Part shown: positions 49,001 to 58,294 of the stretch, one piece after another
How positions within the stretch are numbered: the stretch's first letter is position 1
Layout: each line of letters starts with the position of its first letter
Assembly (NCBI GenBank): GCA_027563935.2
Contig: CM050446.2
Coordinates: 125,938,499-126,002,498, forward strand
DNA: 64,000 nucleotides
Origin: Costus lasius
Taxonomy: Eukaryota > Streptophyta > Magnoliopsida > Zingiberales > Costaceae
Direction of reading: 5' to 3'
The notes under the pieces: generated by a model
What the model was told of the DNA's origin: nothing
Database searches by the model: none
Seen by the model: the letters and a program-made list of their open reading frames with translations, nothing else
Position numbers and translations under genes: made by a program

Positions 49001-50526
49001 GTTTTTCTGTATAGATAGTGGTTATGTACAATTGATACACCGATAGTGTCAGTTTATAGAATAGTGGCTGTGGATATACCGATTAAGCTACCATATATTA
49101 TGATTAATTGATCAGATTACTATGGATATATTGTCTTGTGGGTTATAATTGTCGTACTTCATAGGTAAATAGCTAACCCTAGTTGTGTTAGTACCCATTG
49201 GGGTGTGACATATATAATATATTTATTTATTTGGGCAAATTGAGTGGTATCAAGAGTTGAAGCTAGTTTTTTTTGGAAAAAGCAAGAAAAGCGTTATTTT
49301 CTAGCTTTTATAGCTTCTAATTTTTAGTTGTTTTTTTATAATTTTTCTGTTACCAAACACTATTTTAATAGCTTTTGCATCTTAAAAAGTTGCTTCAAAG
49401 TAGGGCCAACCAGGCCCTAAATATGTCTACATGTTTGTCTAATTTGCTTGATATGCTCAGCTTCTTATATAAAATATTTTACTCTTTCATGAAACACAAA
49501 ATTACTAGCAATAAAAATAACGAAGTGATTATCACATAACATAATCATCAAATTTGCGCAATAAATGTTAAAATCAAGAAGCATTTTTTTTAGATATGTA
49601 ATCTCACATCTAGATTTGAATACCACATATTATTTCTTGCTCTACCAAATGACCATGTTTCCACCAACATATGTACAGAACCCAAAAATGAAGCATCTAT
49701 CATTTGTACCCGCTTCATAGTCGGCATCTATATGTGCTTCCATTTTAACATATTCTTTTTATATATTAGCTCTTTTCCTAGTGCCTCTATGAGATATAAC
49801 GTGATATGGACACAACTTCCCGATGACATTGCAGTCTTATATGAAATGACTAACAAAACCCACAACATAAGAAATATTAAATCTAATAACAATAAGATGT
49901 ACGATTTTTCAACCAACGGTAGATATCTAGTTGGATCTATACAACCAAATCAACCATTGTCACATTTTTTGGCATAAAATAATGGGTATATCAATGAGCT
50001 CAAATCCTAATTGACCAATCTCCTCATAAATCTAAAGCATATTTGCGTCATGAAAGTGATGCATTTTGTTCTTTGTGAGCAATTTTAATTTTTAGAAAAT
50101 ATTTTGGTCTTCCAAGATAAATTTGAAAATGTATGCAACCATGCTCTAAGACTATATTTAAGTCTATAAATTGCCTTGGAAATGGGAGAAGGATTATAGT
50201 GATATTTAAGGCTTAATGAATCAATTGGATCACGCCATTTTAAGTCTTTTAGTGATATACGCTAATCATGATGTCATATTTTCCAATTTGTGTTGGCATA
50301 TCATCTTTATCATGTCTCTCCTGCGTGAACCTAGCAAGAAGGTAAACCTCAGTATATCATAATTTAATTGCACCAAATGGGCAAGAGTGAACCAAAAGAG
50401 TACAATGATAGATTAAGTTAACATGTTCAAGAAACAAGATAAAACCTCCATATATAAAACAACATCAACCATGTGCTCTAAGATACGAGGCCCAGCAATA
50501 TCTCCTGATTTTGTCACATGTCCAAT
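33656..50526 (-). CDS. RADA (RadA/Sms DNA recombination factor), C-terminal eight exons
   Basis: Minus-strand exons 50526-50446, 44757-44692, 41475-41317, 39475-39398, 36573-36535, 35821-35739, 34130-34058 and 33856-33656 all join GT-AG in phase. They give 259 residues ending with a stop at 33656. The first visible exon reads [18 protein letters not shown], the end of the RecA-like ATPase core. The next holds KNRFGST, the KNRFG motif peculiar to RadA. Then comes the Lon-protease-like domain ([63 protein letters not shown]). Plant RADA is organellar and drives branch migration in mitochondrial recombination (family knowledge). The N-terminal ~350 residues (transit peptide, zinc finger, Walker A) were not found up to 64000, so the 5' part lies beyond or was missed. 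Introns are inflated by insertions: 5.7, 3.2, 1.8 and 2.8 kb. Confidence 0.93.
34131..35738 (-). other. RADA intron
   Basis: AT-rich intron. A TA microsatellite at 35556-35602 is followed by GGTACAGACTG and TTTTGAAACCTTGC, an end motif like the CAAGGTTT MITEs, so a decayed copy may lie here. Confidence 0.65.
36574..39397 (-). other. RADA intron with hAT-type MITE
   Basis: AT-rich intron of 2.8 kb. Apart from the 305-bp MITE at 38762-39066 nothing was recognised. Confidence 0.7.
38762..39066. mobile_element. hAT-type MITE, copy A
   Basis: Ends CAAGGTTTTTAAAACTGG and TTTAAACCTTG are inverted. It is flanked by CTACACTA (38754-38761) and CTACACAA (39067-39074), a 7-of-8 match as expected for an 8-bp hAT duplication with one mutation. 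The interior has GGTCC/GGACC-type and CT-rich segments. Confidence 0.75.
39495..39535. repeat. Compound (TA)n(GA)n microsatellite
   Basis: About 10 TA units pass directly into about 10 GA units, 20 bp upstream of a RADA exon acceptor region on the minus strand. A near-identical compound repeat is at 42988-43024. Confidence 0.9.
41723..42540 (+). mobile_element. 818-bp Ty3/gypsy (chromovirus-type) deletion derivative
   Basis: It begins TGTAATACCCCAAATTTTG (LTR start) and ends in a 59-bp LTR piece (42482-42540) that also starts TGTAATACCCC and closes GGGGTATTACA. Flanks are CATGT (41718-41722) and CATGA (42541-42545), 4 of 5 matching. The interior (about 41985-42445) encodes the end of a gypsy integrase in one direction, with [27 protein letters not shown] and [18 protein letters not shown], then a decayed chromodomain-like tail (QGQYPFLF). 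All upstream protein domains are gone. Confidence 0.75.
42988..43024. repeat. Compound (TA)n(GA)n microsatellite
   Basis: Same layout as at 39495-39535, with TA repeats running into GA repeats. Confidence 0.9.
43829..43982. mobile_element. Short MITE-like piece with CAAGATTT ends
   Basis: CAAGATTTGAAATTTC at the left and TTTTTCAAATCTT at the right are inverted, and TATATAC lies next to both ends. It resembles the CAAGGTTT family but is shorter and diverged. Confidence 0.4.
45423..45555. repeat. 66-bp tandem duplication
   Basis: Two units starting GCCTCTTC-TCAGTTCCTC at 45423 and 45489 share CACCCTGTGTTC, CTATGCCT-CGTTGGTA and CCCGATATG. Confidence 0.85.
45806..46380. repeat. C-rich minisatellite, about 5 units of 108-122 bp
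   Basis: Units are anchored by CAACTGTTATTACAC (45807), then ACAATTGTTGTTACACCAGC at 45921, 46029 and 46266 and ACAGTTGTTACACCAG at 46151. Each continues with TTGCAACTGCACTCAC-like, ATGCCAC and CACCTAACCCCTTTT blocks. Open frames across it are only by-products of the repeat. Confidence 0.85.
46600..46960 (-). mobile_element. Copia LTR fragment with duplicated start
   Basis: On the minus strand a polypurine-like CTTGAGGGG is followed by TGTTAAAGCTTATGG, as at a copia 3' LTR start. A ~100-bp block (CAAGGCTCCAAATATAAAATAAC onward) occurs twice in tandem, near 46748 and 46866. No matching second LTR was found. Confidence 0.45.
47257..49210 (-). mobile_element. Solo Ty3/gypsy LTR, ~1.95 kb
   Basis: On the minus strand it starts TGTCACACCCCAATGGG (49210 downward) and ends GGATGCAACA (47257). 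TATAT lies immediately outside both ends (47252-47256 and 49211-49215), fitting a 5-bp target duplication, although the motif is low in complexity. The TGTCACACCCC start and the length fit Del/Tekay-type gypsy LTRs. No internal domains were seen. Confidence 0.65.
49590..49750 (-). pseudogene. Decayed Ty1/copia RNase H fragment
   Basis: Minus-strand translation gives [20 protein letters not shown] then [11 protein letters not shown], a stop, SKK, a stop and YVV. This follows the copia pattern EAYTDADWAGS-DRRSTSGYCTF-GGNLVTWRSKKQ-VVA. Stops and a short span show it is dead. Neighbouring DNA up to about 50200 may belong to it. Confidence 0.7.
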
Positions 50527-53171
50527 CTGAATCAATAAAGAATTTGATGTTAATTACTTTTGTAGAAAAATACAAAGAATTATTCAAAAGTACTAGTAGA
50601 TTACATATGATGATAACCCTTCAAATAGTTATATCAATCAAACTAAGAAGAGTCCACAACATCTATTATAGACACTACTAAATGAGTGGAAAAGATACCT
50701 GACAATTTTGACACGTTTTCAAGATTATGCAAATTTGGGACCGTTTATGAATGAATTAACTAGTTCTTTAAATGATTTAATACTTATCACCATGCTACCA
50801 AACCTAATAACGTAGAAGGCATTTTCTAGGATACAGGCTTGCAATTTTGATGCTTGTAGTGCACGAAAAGATTATTAGGCAGATTAAACTCTGGATAAAT
50901 TCTTTTAACTTATAGAAGCAAGTGTCCGCTGAAAATTATAGTGGAATATTAGCTCAAAAATCGGACCAACAGAACAAAATCAAAGTGACCAGAAGAAACA
51001 TTAGAAACTGCATGACTAATCCTCAAATAATCGCATTCATTATATGTTTTGGCACTAGAACAATAATTTAGACTATTGAAGTATTAAGATGCATGATGAC
51101 AAGTGCAATATCTATTTCGAATCACAAGATTTTTAAGAAATGAGAGAAGTGATCCAAGCACCTCAGCACGACAAAGATATTACACTAAAACATCCACGAT
51201 GCCTAACATATTGTCACAAGTTGAATTTATACACCATTTTTTTCTCGTGTGCCCATAGATCCTGTTATCTCTCCATCTCCCCTCTATCTAAAGGTTAGAG
51301 AGAACAACTAGATAAGCTCTAAAATTATGCACCCAGGTGCACGAAACAAGAGTTCAACCAATCACACAACAAAAGTTCACAAATCATTGAAACGCAATAT
51401 TCACAAGATGTGCAATTGGACCAAACCCTCTTGACTTTTGCAAAAACACATAATCCTATACACAAGTATTCACAATTGACTGGCTATCGCAGGCCAATAT
51501 TACACATCATGTAGGATTGAGTCTCAATTCCCCTTGGTCCACTGCAAGGCGTAGGCCTTTATGGACTTATCAAGCCTTTAAACAATGCTCAAGGTCGACA
51601 GCAGGTCAAAGTCAGTCAGTGGCCGACGTTGCAATGCCAGTGAACCACTGGTCACATCTTGATCTAAAATAGATGGGTTATTTGAGGAGAGAAGGAACTA
51701 TTGCACTCTGTGGTGCCATTTTCCACCATCAGTGTCCTGATGCTCACAATTATGCCAGCATGCATCTCTATCTTCTCATGCTTAGCCACTAGTTCACACG
51801 GCTCTGCAACACTTCTCCACCTGGTCGAGAGCTCCTAATGAGACATGCATCTATCTCAGCCTTGAGCAACTCTCAGCCAAGCTTTCCTGCCAGGCCCAAC
51901 GATTCTACTTGGCCTAACACAAAGCAAACTAGGGGCAATGTACAGACCAGCCCAAATCTCGATCCACCAACCACTGACATGCTTATGCTCCCACTAGCCA
52001 ACTCATGCAGTCTCTTCCATGAGGTATCGATGATCCTCCTTGACCATCGTTTTGTTTGCACCCCTAGATGACCTACCTTTGTCCTTGAGCCTCCAAGACC
52101 TGAACAATTTAAGGCGGATCCTTGCTCTATCCTTCTTGCGCTAAATGCACTTGCACCAGCAATTTCACTGAGCACACCTAGTCTTCTCTATTGTCCGCAT
52201 GATTGCTTTACATGCACTAGGTTTCTCATATCTGTAAATGCTTCTTTGGCGTCCTAAACTTTAGCATGCATCTGGCCTCGGCCCACCCGGTGCACCCGCA
52301 GGTTTCCCCAAATCACGCCTGCCTCCTGCTCAGCATACCCAACCGGGCGCATAGATCATGGAGCGCTCTCGACCATTGGCTGTGCTCTTTTGTGCCATGC
52401 TTTCACGAGTGTGCTCCTTTGCCTTGTTTATGCCTCCAACAAACACTATTCCTTTCCGGAAACTCCGCCACTTGAAATGACACTGATGCTAGTCCACATC
52501 TCCCCAAATGCAACCTTGAATATCTTAATGCATTGCTTTAGCCAGCAACTGTAGCATGCTCACAACTTTGTCCTGTCTATCCCCGTTGACAGTGCTTGCA
52601 TCATGTGCAAGTATGTAACCTAGAAGAAAAGTAGATGCAGCTTCCAACTGTAGCATGCTCACAACTTTGTCCTGGCTATCCCTGTTGACAGTCCTTGCAT
52701 CATGTGCAAGTATGTAACCTAGAAGAAAAGTAGATGCAGCTGCTTTCCCTCAAATGTGTGCACACCACCTCAACAAGTGAACTTCTCCAATATGTATAAT
52801 CTCTTTAGTGCATGCCACCTCTCCCACTAGTTGGTCGATGATCATTGCTCTGCACTTAGACGCATGCAGTGCTCCATTAACACACACACTAGCTAGTCCA
52901 TAGTTGTTGCCATGCACACCATTGCAACCTTTTATCTGTGGGTGTATACTTCCGACCACATACTCTCCTCTATGCATGTAGCTCATTGCATCTTTATGTT
53001 TCCCAACTCACATAATAATGCTTGCTGGCTGCATATCCAAATGCAGTCACTTGGTATACAACACATTGACAAAAACATGCTTACCCATAGTGTAACCATG
53101 AATAGAATGAGTGTACCGCGTGAATAGCCCTTGGTCAAAGTGTTTGGGGTCACACGGAATATTTTTAGGCT
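50527..53171. other. Upstream of the visible RADA exons; no gene recognised
   Basis: If RADA continues upstream this is its intron. AT-rich to about 51500; then a more GC-balanced block to 53120 with short non-homologous frames, probably transposon-derived, including a 99-bp tandem duplication. I looked for RADA Walker A and linker peptides on the minus strand and found none. Confidence 0.45.
52546..52741. repeat. 99-bp tandem duplication
   Basis: CAACTGTAGCATGCTCACAA starts at 52546 and again at 52645. The copies differ at only a few positions (TCCTGTC/TCCTGGC, CCCCG/CCCTG, GTGC/GTCC), so the duplication is recent. Confidence 0.92.
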
Positions 53172-53993
53172 ATGTTTACCAGCAAGGAAGGAAAAATAGA
53201 AAGAAGGAAAAAAAAAAAGTGGAGGGAAATGTGACATGTGAACAAGGAAAGAAGAATTGGTGGCAGCGTCAGCGGACGGCGATCAGGGAAGGCAGCGAGG
53301 CTAGCGGGTTGACAGCAAACAGGGCAAACAAAGAGGCTGGCGGTGCTAGCGAAGAGGCAGATAGGGCGAGCAGGGCAGGCGGAGGGCAAGTGGGGCGAGC
53401 GGGGGTGGCAGCAATGCGGGTGAGGCAGGGGGTAGGCGAGGCGACGGCGAGCAGGGCAGACTGAGAGGCAAGCAAGGCAAGCAAAGAGGCGGGCAAGGAG
53501 AGCGGGGCAAATGAAGAGGCGGGTGGGGCGAGCGGGGTGGTAGCGAGGTAGATAAAGCGAGCACAGTAGGCGAGGCGACAGCGAACAAGGCAGACAGAGA
53601 AGCGGGCAGGGCAAGCAAAGAGGCGGGCAAAGTGAGCAGTGCGAGCAGTGGCAGCGAGGCAGGCGAGGCGAGCAGGGTAGGTGGGGTGACAACGAGCAAG
53701 CAACGGCGACGGTGAGGGTAGCGTCGAGCAGGGCAGACGGGTGGCGAGGCAGGTGAGTGATGGCGAGCAAGGTAATGGTGACGATGAGGCACACAGTAGC
53801 AACGAGGGGCAGGCAGCAACAATAGCGAGTAAACAGTATAGAAATTGGTTTCCGCCCGATTTGGGAATCAGGCAAATTCCAAAACAGCAGAAATCTTAGT
53901 TATTTTCCTTCCTATATTCCTTCGTTTTCTATCCATCCTAGTAAACGAGGGATTTTTTCCAAATTCATCATTTCCACCCTAGTAAACACAATG
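53172..53993. mobile_element. Putative TIR element with a GC-rich minisatellite core
   Basis: The left end (CTATGTTTACCAGCAAGGAAG) and the reverse complement of the right end (TTGTGTTTACTAGGGTGG, and CGTTTACTAGGATGG just inside) are related inverted sequences. The core (53260-53820) is a degenerate array of ~10-20-bp units such as GAGGCGAGCAGGGC and GAGGCGGGCAAAG, with strong G-over-C strand bias. The long minus-strand frames here are artefacts of this array. Confidence 0.4.
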
Positions 53994-54152
53994 TTTGAGA
54001 TGATAAAAAATATTGGGTATGATGAGAGCCATCTATTTTATTTAATATAGAATTCACACCGTCCCGACAAGCTGCTAGTTAGGACAAAAGGGAGAGAAAA
54101 AATGGCCAATTAATGCTAGGTAATACTACTTGTAAAGGGGGTAAGTATAAAG

Positions 54153-54392
54153 CAAGGAATTAAAAATACCAGACAGTTTGAACTAGTCCGAGCAAGAACA
54201 GTTCATGGACACTGGTAGAATCGAGCGAAAGCACTGAAAGAGGAAGGAGAGGAAGAACTTCCTCCTTCCTCCTCTTTCTCCTCTTCTTCCATTGCTCCCA
54301 CCTAGTTTCGCCGATTCCACCGGGCCAGACTCATTCGTATTGGTCCTGAGTGTGGATCAGTATGCTAGTCAAGACTGGCTTTTAAAACCTTG
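54153..54392. mobile_element. hAT-type MITE, copy C
   Basis: Starts CAAGGAATTAAAAATACC and ends TTTTAAAACCTTG. Flanked by GTATAAAG (54145-54152) and GTACAAAG (54393-54400), 7 of 8 matching. Confidence 0.75.
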
Positions 54393-55521
54393 GTACAAAG
54401 TAATACCAAATTGAGTAAATTCAAGATGGATAACATGACAAAAGTTAAAAACTACCCGCCAATTAATAGGCTTCAAAGTCCATCCTGATTCTGGAGCACA
54501 TATCAATCATGCTAAGTTTGTCACAATAATTCCTGAGCTTCCAGCATAAATAATAAAAGAAAAGATCATATGAAGACACCAGTTGTTGAGTGTTGGAAAA
54601 GGCATCAGTTGCACATGAAGAAACATCACTTGCCCATGCAAGAAAAACAGAAAAAGAAATGGCTTCTTTTATAGCAGTTGCAACTCCAGCATATCGGCAG
54701 TGGAGTGTTGCACATTCGCCGGAAAAGAGAGTATAAATCAGTTTGCATTTATCAATAGAAGTAATGTTTGTTCTTGCACAGCAGCTAAATACTGGGAAAA
54801 CTGTGTTTAGGGCTGCTGCGTGGCCCACAAAGCTGAAATTTCTCCTGCAGGAGAGAAGTCGGAGGAGAGCAGTTTTGCCCATCCACTGTGGCTTTTCTAG
54901 TCACATCCATTGCACATGCAGCGACTCCCCTCCTTGCAGCTCGCTGAGTTCCACCCTGCTGCCCTTCCTCCTCTTCTTCGCCCCACTGCCCTTCCTCCCC
55001 TTCTTCACCCTCGCCACCCCCTTCCTCTTGTTTGCACCCATTGCTCCCCGATCCTTTCTCCGCCTTCGGTTGCCCCTTCAATGTTCATGCTCCGCTGCCT
55101 CCCCCGCCCCCTCGGTCACACCTCACGAAATGGTACTCCAGCGAACTTGTGATTGTGTGCCGAATTCGTCGAAATTTCATGCTAATTTTGACCATGTGTT
55201 GACTCGCTTCGAATCGAACGCCCGATGCAAACAAAATCACGCTCTCGCCACTGTCGTCATGAACGCCGCCTGCGTTCATGCGAATGCTTCTCCCGTCACC
55301 AGAGAAGGGAAGCTCCGCTTCAGGATGTGCCGACAGGGAAAAGAGGGTCGTCTCCTCGCCCTCAGCCTTGTCGCTGGAAGCAGCCATCGCCTGGTGAAGA
55401 GGAAGAACAGGAATGTGGCAGAGACCAGGGGAAGGCACGGAGAAGGTAAATGTTTCATGGGAAAATTACTCCTTGTTTCAAAACAAGGAACACAACTCCT
55501 CCCTCACATATGCCGACGAGT
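54393..55521. other. Region with unassigned frames, no gene supported
   Basis: 54463-54882 (minus) and 55085-55438 (minus) are open, and the latter (PEAELPFSGDGRSIRMNAGG) has some coding look, but no family was recognised. The region 54900-55100 is C/T-rich low complexity. Confidence 0.35.
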
Positions 55522-57110
55522 CGTTGGAGACCACTCCTTCTCTCCCTCTCTCGGCGTCGTCTCTCTCTACGCCAATTACAAAGCTCTCAGCTCTCGCTCT
55601 CTCCCTCTGATCTCACAAATCCTTCGGCGTCATCTCTCTCTACGCTGGAAACTTAACCTCTGCTTTCTCAAAGCTCGGTCATACCCTCCCCCGTCCGCTC
55701 GTCGGACATAATAAAGGAGAGGGGAAATGCTCGCTACCTTGCGTGACCTCCACATTGCTCCGCGTCCACGAGCTCGATTGCTCATCCAAATCGAGACGAC
55801 AACGTCCCACGCAGCCACGACGCCCACGTAGCCGTGGTCTCTTGTCGCCCCCGTCATCCGCGTTCGCCGCCATCCGCGTCCGAAGCTTCCGCCGAATACG
55901 TTGCAGATGGCGAGCTCGCACGATGGTCAAAATCGAAAGACTCTGGGGTTGACTGAAGGATTTGGGTACCTTTATGGGCTTCGACTCCTCTTTCGTGGCG
56001 TGGGCTTGGGCCTCCGCCCAGCCTGGTTCCATTCGGCCCGTCCTGAGCAAATTTGGGTGTTACATTTCTTCCCTGCCTAATTTGGACATCGCCCTCAATG
56101 TCCACTACAAGCGTCTTTTTTGCAACCACTGTTGCAATATACCCCATCTGACCTTGTTCCTCCGTGGCAGTGTTGGTGTTTACTCTCTGCAATACACTAA
56201 CTCTCCCCACCTACGTGTCATTGTTAGCTTCATCAGCAAACTCTCTTTGTACAATTGCTGCATCTCGCTGCCAATTCGGGCAATCGAACATCCGGTGTGG
56301 CACTTTGCACAGAAAACACGCCAATGGCCTTGGTCTATCCTGCGCTCTCTCGGCAGGTTTGTCTTGCCTCTTATCACGCCGGCTGACCTCTGTCTTGCCG
56401 ATGAAAGGCTCTCCCTTTCTGGAGCGCGCGTCCTCGTTGGGGAATTACGCTTCGAAGGTGACTTCGCTCTCAGTGAAGTCGCTCTGGAAGCTCGGGTGTC
56501 TCACCAGAGATTCGGCTACTGCTGCGGCCGCTTGCCAATCCTGCGAAGCATGTCATCGGACATCGACTCACGCTTGTCGGCGACCATTCCTTGTTCTCTC
56601 TCTCGGCGTCTCCTCTCACTATGCCAATTATAAAACTCTCAGCTCTCTCCCTCTGATCTCAAAAATCCTTCGGCGCCATCTCCCTCTATGCCAGAAACTT
56701 CACCTCTGCTTTCTCAAAGCTCGGTCAGACCCTTCCCTATCCGCTCGTCGGACATATAAAGGAGAGGGGAAATGCTCGCCACCTCGCGTGACCTCCATGT
56801 CCGCTCCGCATCCACGAGCTCGATTGCTCATCCAAATTGAGACGACAATGTCCCACACAGCCGCGACGACCACGTAGCCGTGCTCTCCTGTCACCCCTGT
56901 CGTCCGCGTTTGCCGCCATCCACGTCCGAAGCTTCCGCCGAAGATGTTGCAGATGACGAGCTCACGCGATGGTCAAAATCGGAAGACTCTGGGGTTGACT
57001 GAAGGATTTGGGTACGTTTACAGGCTCCGACTCCTCTTTCGCGGTGTGGGATTGGGCCTCCACCCAGCCTGGTTCCATTTGGCCCGGCCTGAGCAGATTT
57101 GGGTGTTACA
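55522..57110 (-). mobile_element. Internally deleted Ty3/gypsy element with both LTRs
   Basis: Two copies of a ~540-bp repeat, 56575-57110 and about 55522-56064, both start TGTAACACCCAAAT on the minus strand and share nearly all blocks (CAACCCCAGAG, GCGGAAGCTTCGGACG, CGAGCAATCGAGCTCGTGG). They are the 5' and 3' LTRs. The 510-bp interior encodes on the minus strand a gag-type zinc knuckle CFLCKVPHRMFDCP followed by QRDAAIVQREFADEANNDT and then a stop. Protease, RT and integrase are missing, so it is non-autonomous. A target duplication was not established. Confidence 0.8.
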
Positions 57111-57790
57111 CCCTCCACCCACTTCCCTCTCCGCCTCCACGCCTCCAGCAAGGCAATGACCCCTTGCCCCTTCCTTGTGCACCACCGGCAACCCCTCACC
57201 CCTTGTTCACCACCAACCGCCCCTTGCCCCTTAACCCTAATTTTGCATTATTTATTTTATTTATCTATTTTGATTATCTATATTAATTATCTATTTTAAA
57301 TATCTATTTACTTATTATTTTAAATATTTGTTGAAATTATCATTTTAATTATTTTTAATTTACATTTTAACTATTTTCAAGTTATTATTTTAATTATTAT
57401 TTTAATTATTTTTAAGTTATTAGGTAAAATAAGTAAAATATTTGAACAGCACAATATTTTTATTATGCTAACCAGTACAACAATTTACCCAACCATCTTA
57501 TAACTTTTCTAATTAGCTATCTTTCAATTAGCAATTCCTAACAAACACTAGTAGCCCCAAACTAGCCCAGTGTAGGCTATAAAAGAGATACCGGAGAACT
57601 CACGCCTAGGCAAAAGAGAGAGATAAAGATGTACAAGTAATAAAATGTAGAAGAGGTTATCTTCATCAGCGGCTGCCATTGGCTAAGTCATATGGTAATT
57701 CAAATCACAAATACAAAATTGAACTAGCTCTAATACCATGCGAAGTTGAGAGGCAAAATTAACTTGAATTAACGTAAACTATTAGACAAA

Positions 57791-57926
57791 TATGATATTT
57801 GTGAAGAGGGCAATTAGAAGGGAAAAAGTGTTTCTTATTTCTCACTTAGGGTCTCCAATATGATATTTGTAAAGAGAGTAATTAGAAGGGAAAAAGTGTC
57901 TCTTATTTCTCACTTAGGATCTCCAT
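57791..57926. repeat. 68-bp tandem duplication inside the copia LTR
   Basis: TATGATATTTGT-AAGAG followed by AATTAGAAGGGAAAAAGTGT and TCTTATTTCTCACTTAGG occurs at 57791 and 57859. Confidence 0.88.
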
Positions 57927-58019
57927 CTACATAAATACACAGGGCCGGTTTGGGGGTGCTTCCCAGCAGATTTTGCTAGCGCGAGCAATAGAAGCAAATA
58001 TAATTCAATCGTTTGGGAC

Positions 58020-58294
58020 CAAGGTTAGTAATACCAGTCCGGTGACTCAGTCCAGTGAGCCGCCGAACCGGTACGGTATTGGTACCGTACCATATAAACT
58101 GACGGTTCCGAGCGCCAGCGAGTGTTGGAAGCTTTGATTGAACCTTCCAGCAGCGAAGCTCCCAGCGCCCGCTGGCCGCTCGCTACTTTCCTCCATCGTT
58201 CGCCCTAAAGCCGTGCTCCGACGACCGTTTTGAGACCGAATGGCGACTGGACTAGTACATACCAGACCGGTACATAACGATTTTGCAAACCGTG
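58020..58294. mobile_element. hAT-type MITE, copy B, inside the Harbinger element
   Basis: Starts CAAGGTTAGTAATACCAG and ends GCAAACCGTG. Flanked by TTTGGGAC (58012-58019) and ATTGGGAC (58295-58302), 7 of 8 matching. The interior is GC-rich with CCGGTACGG and GGTACCG motifs. Confidence 0.75.

Larger units (their letters stand above)
44758..50445 (-). other. Largest RADA intron, transposon-rich
   Basis: This 5.7-kb intron holds two minisatellites (45423-45555 and 45806-46380), an LTR-like copia piece (46600-46960), a solo gypsy LTR (47257-49210) and a decayed copia reverse transcriptase/RNase H fragment (49590-49750). The C-rich block 45160-46600 differs sharply in composition from its AT-rich surroundings. 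Confidence 0.7.

Noticed and set aside
53165..53875. Overlapping long minus-strand frames (up to 236 codons) rich in Pro, Cys, Leu and Ala
   Set aside because: Several frames are open at once because the underlying DNA is a G-biased minisatellite without stops; composition is repetitive and there is no start or splice context.
54743..55711. 322-codon plus-strand open frame
   Set aside because: It runs across a pyrimidine-rich tract and into the LTR of a gypsy element; the translation has no recognisable domain and other frames are open too.
56164..56877. 237-codon plus-strand open frame
   Set aside because: It is antisense to the gag-like zinc knuckle and LTR of the deleted gypsy element.
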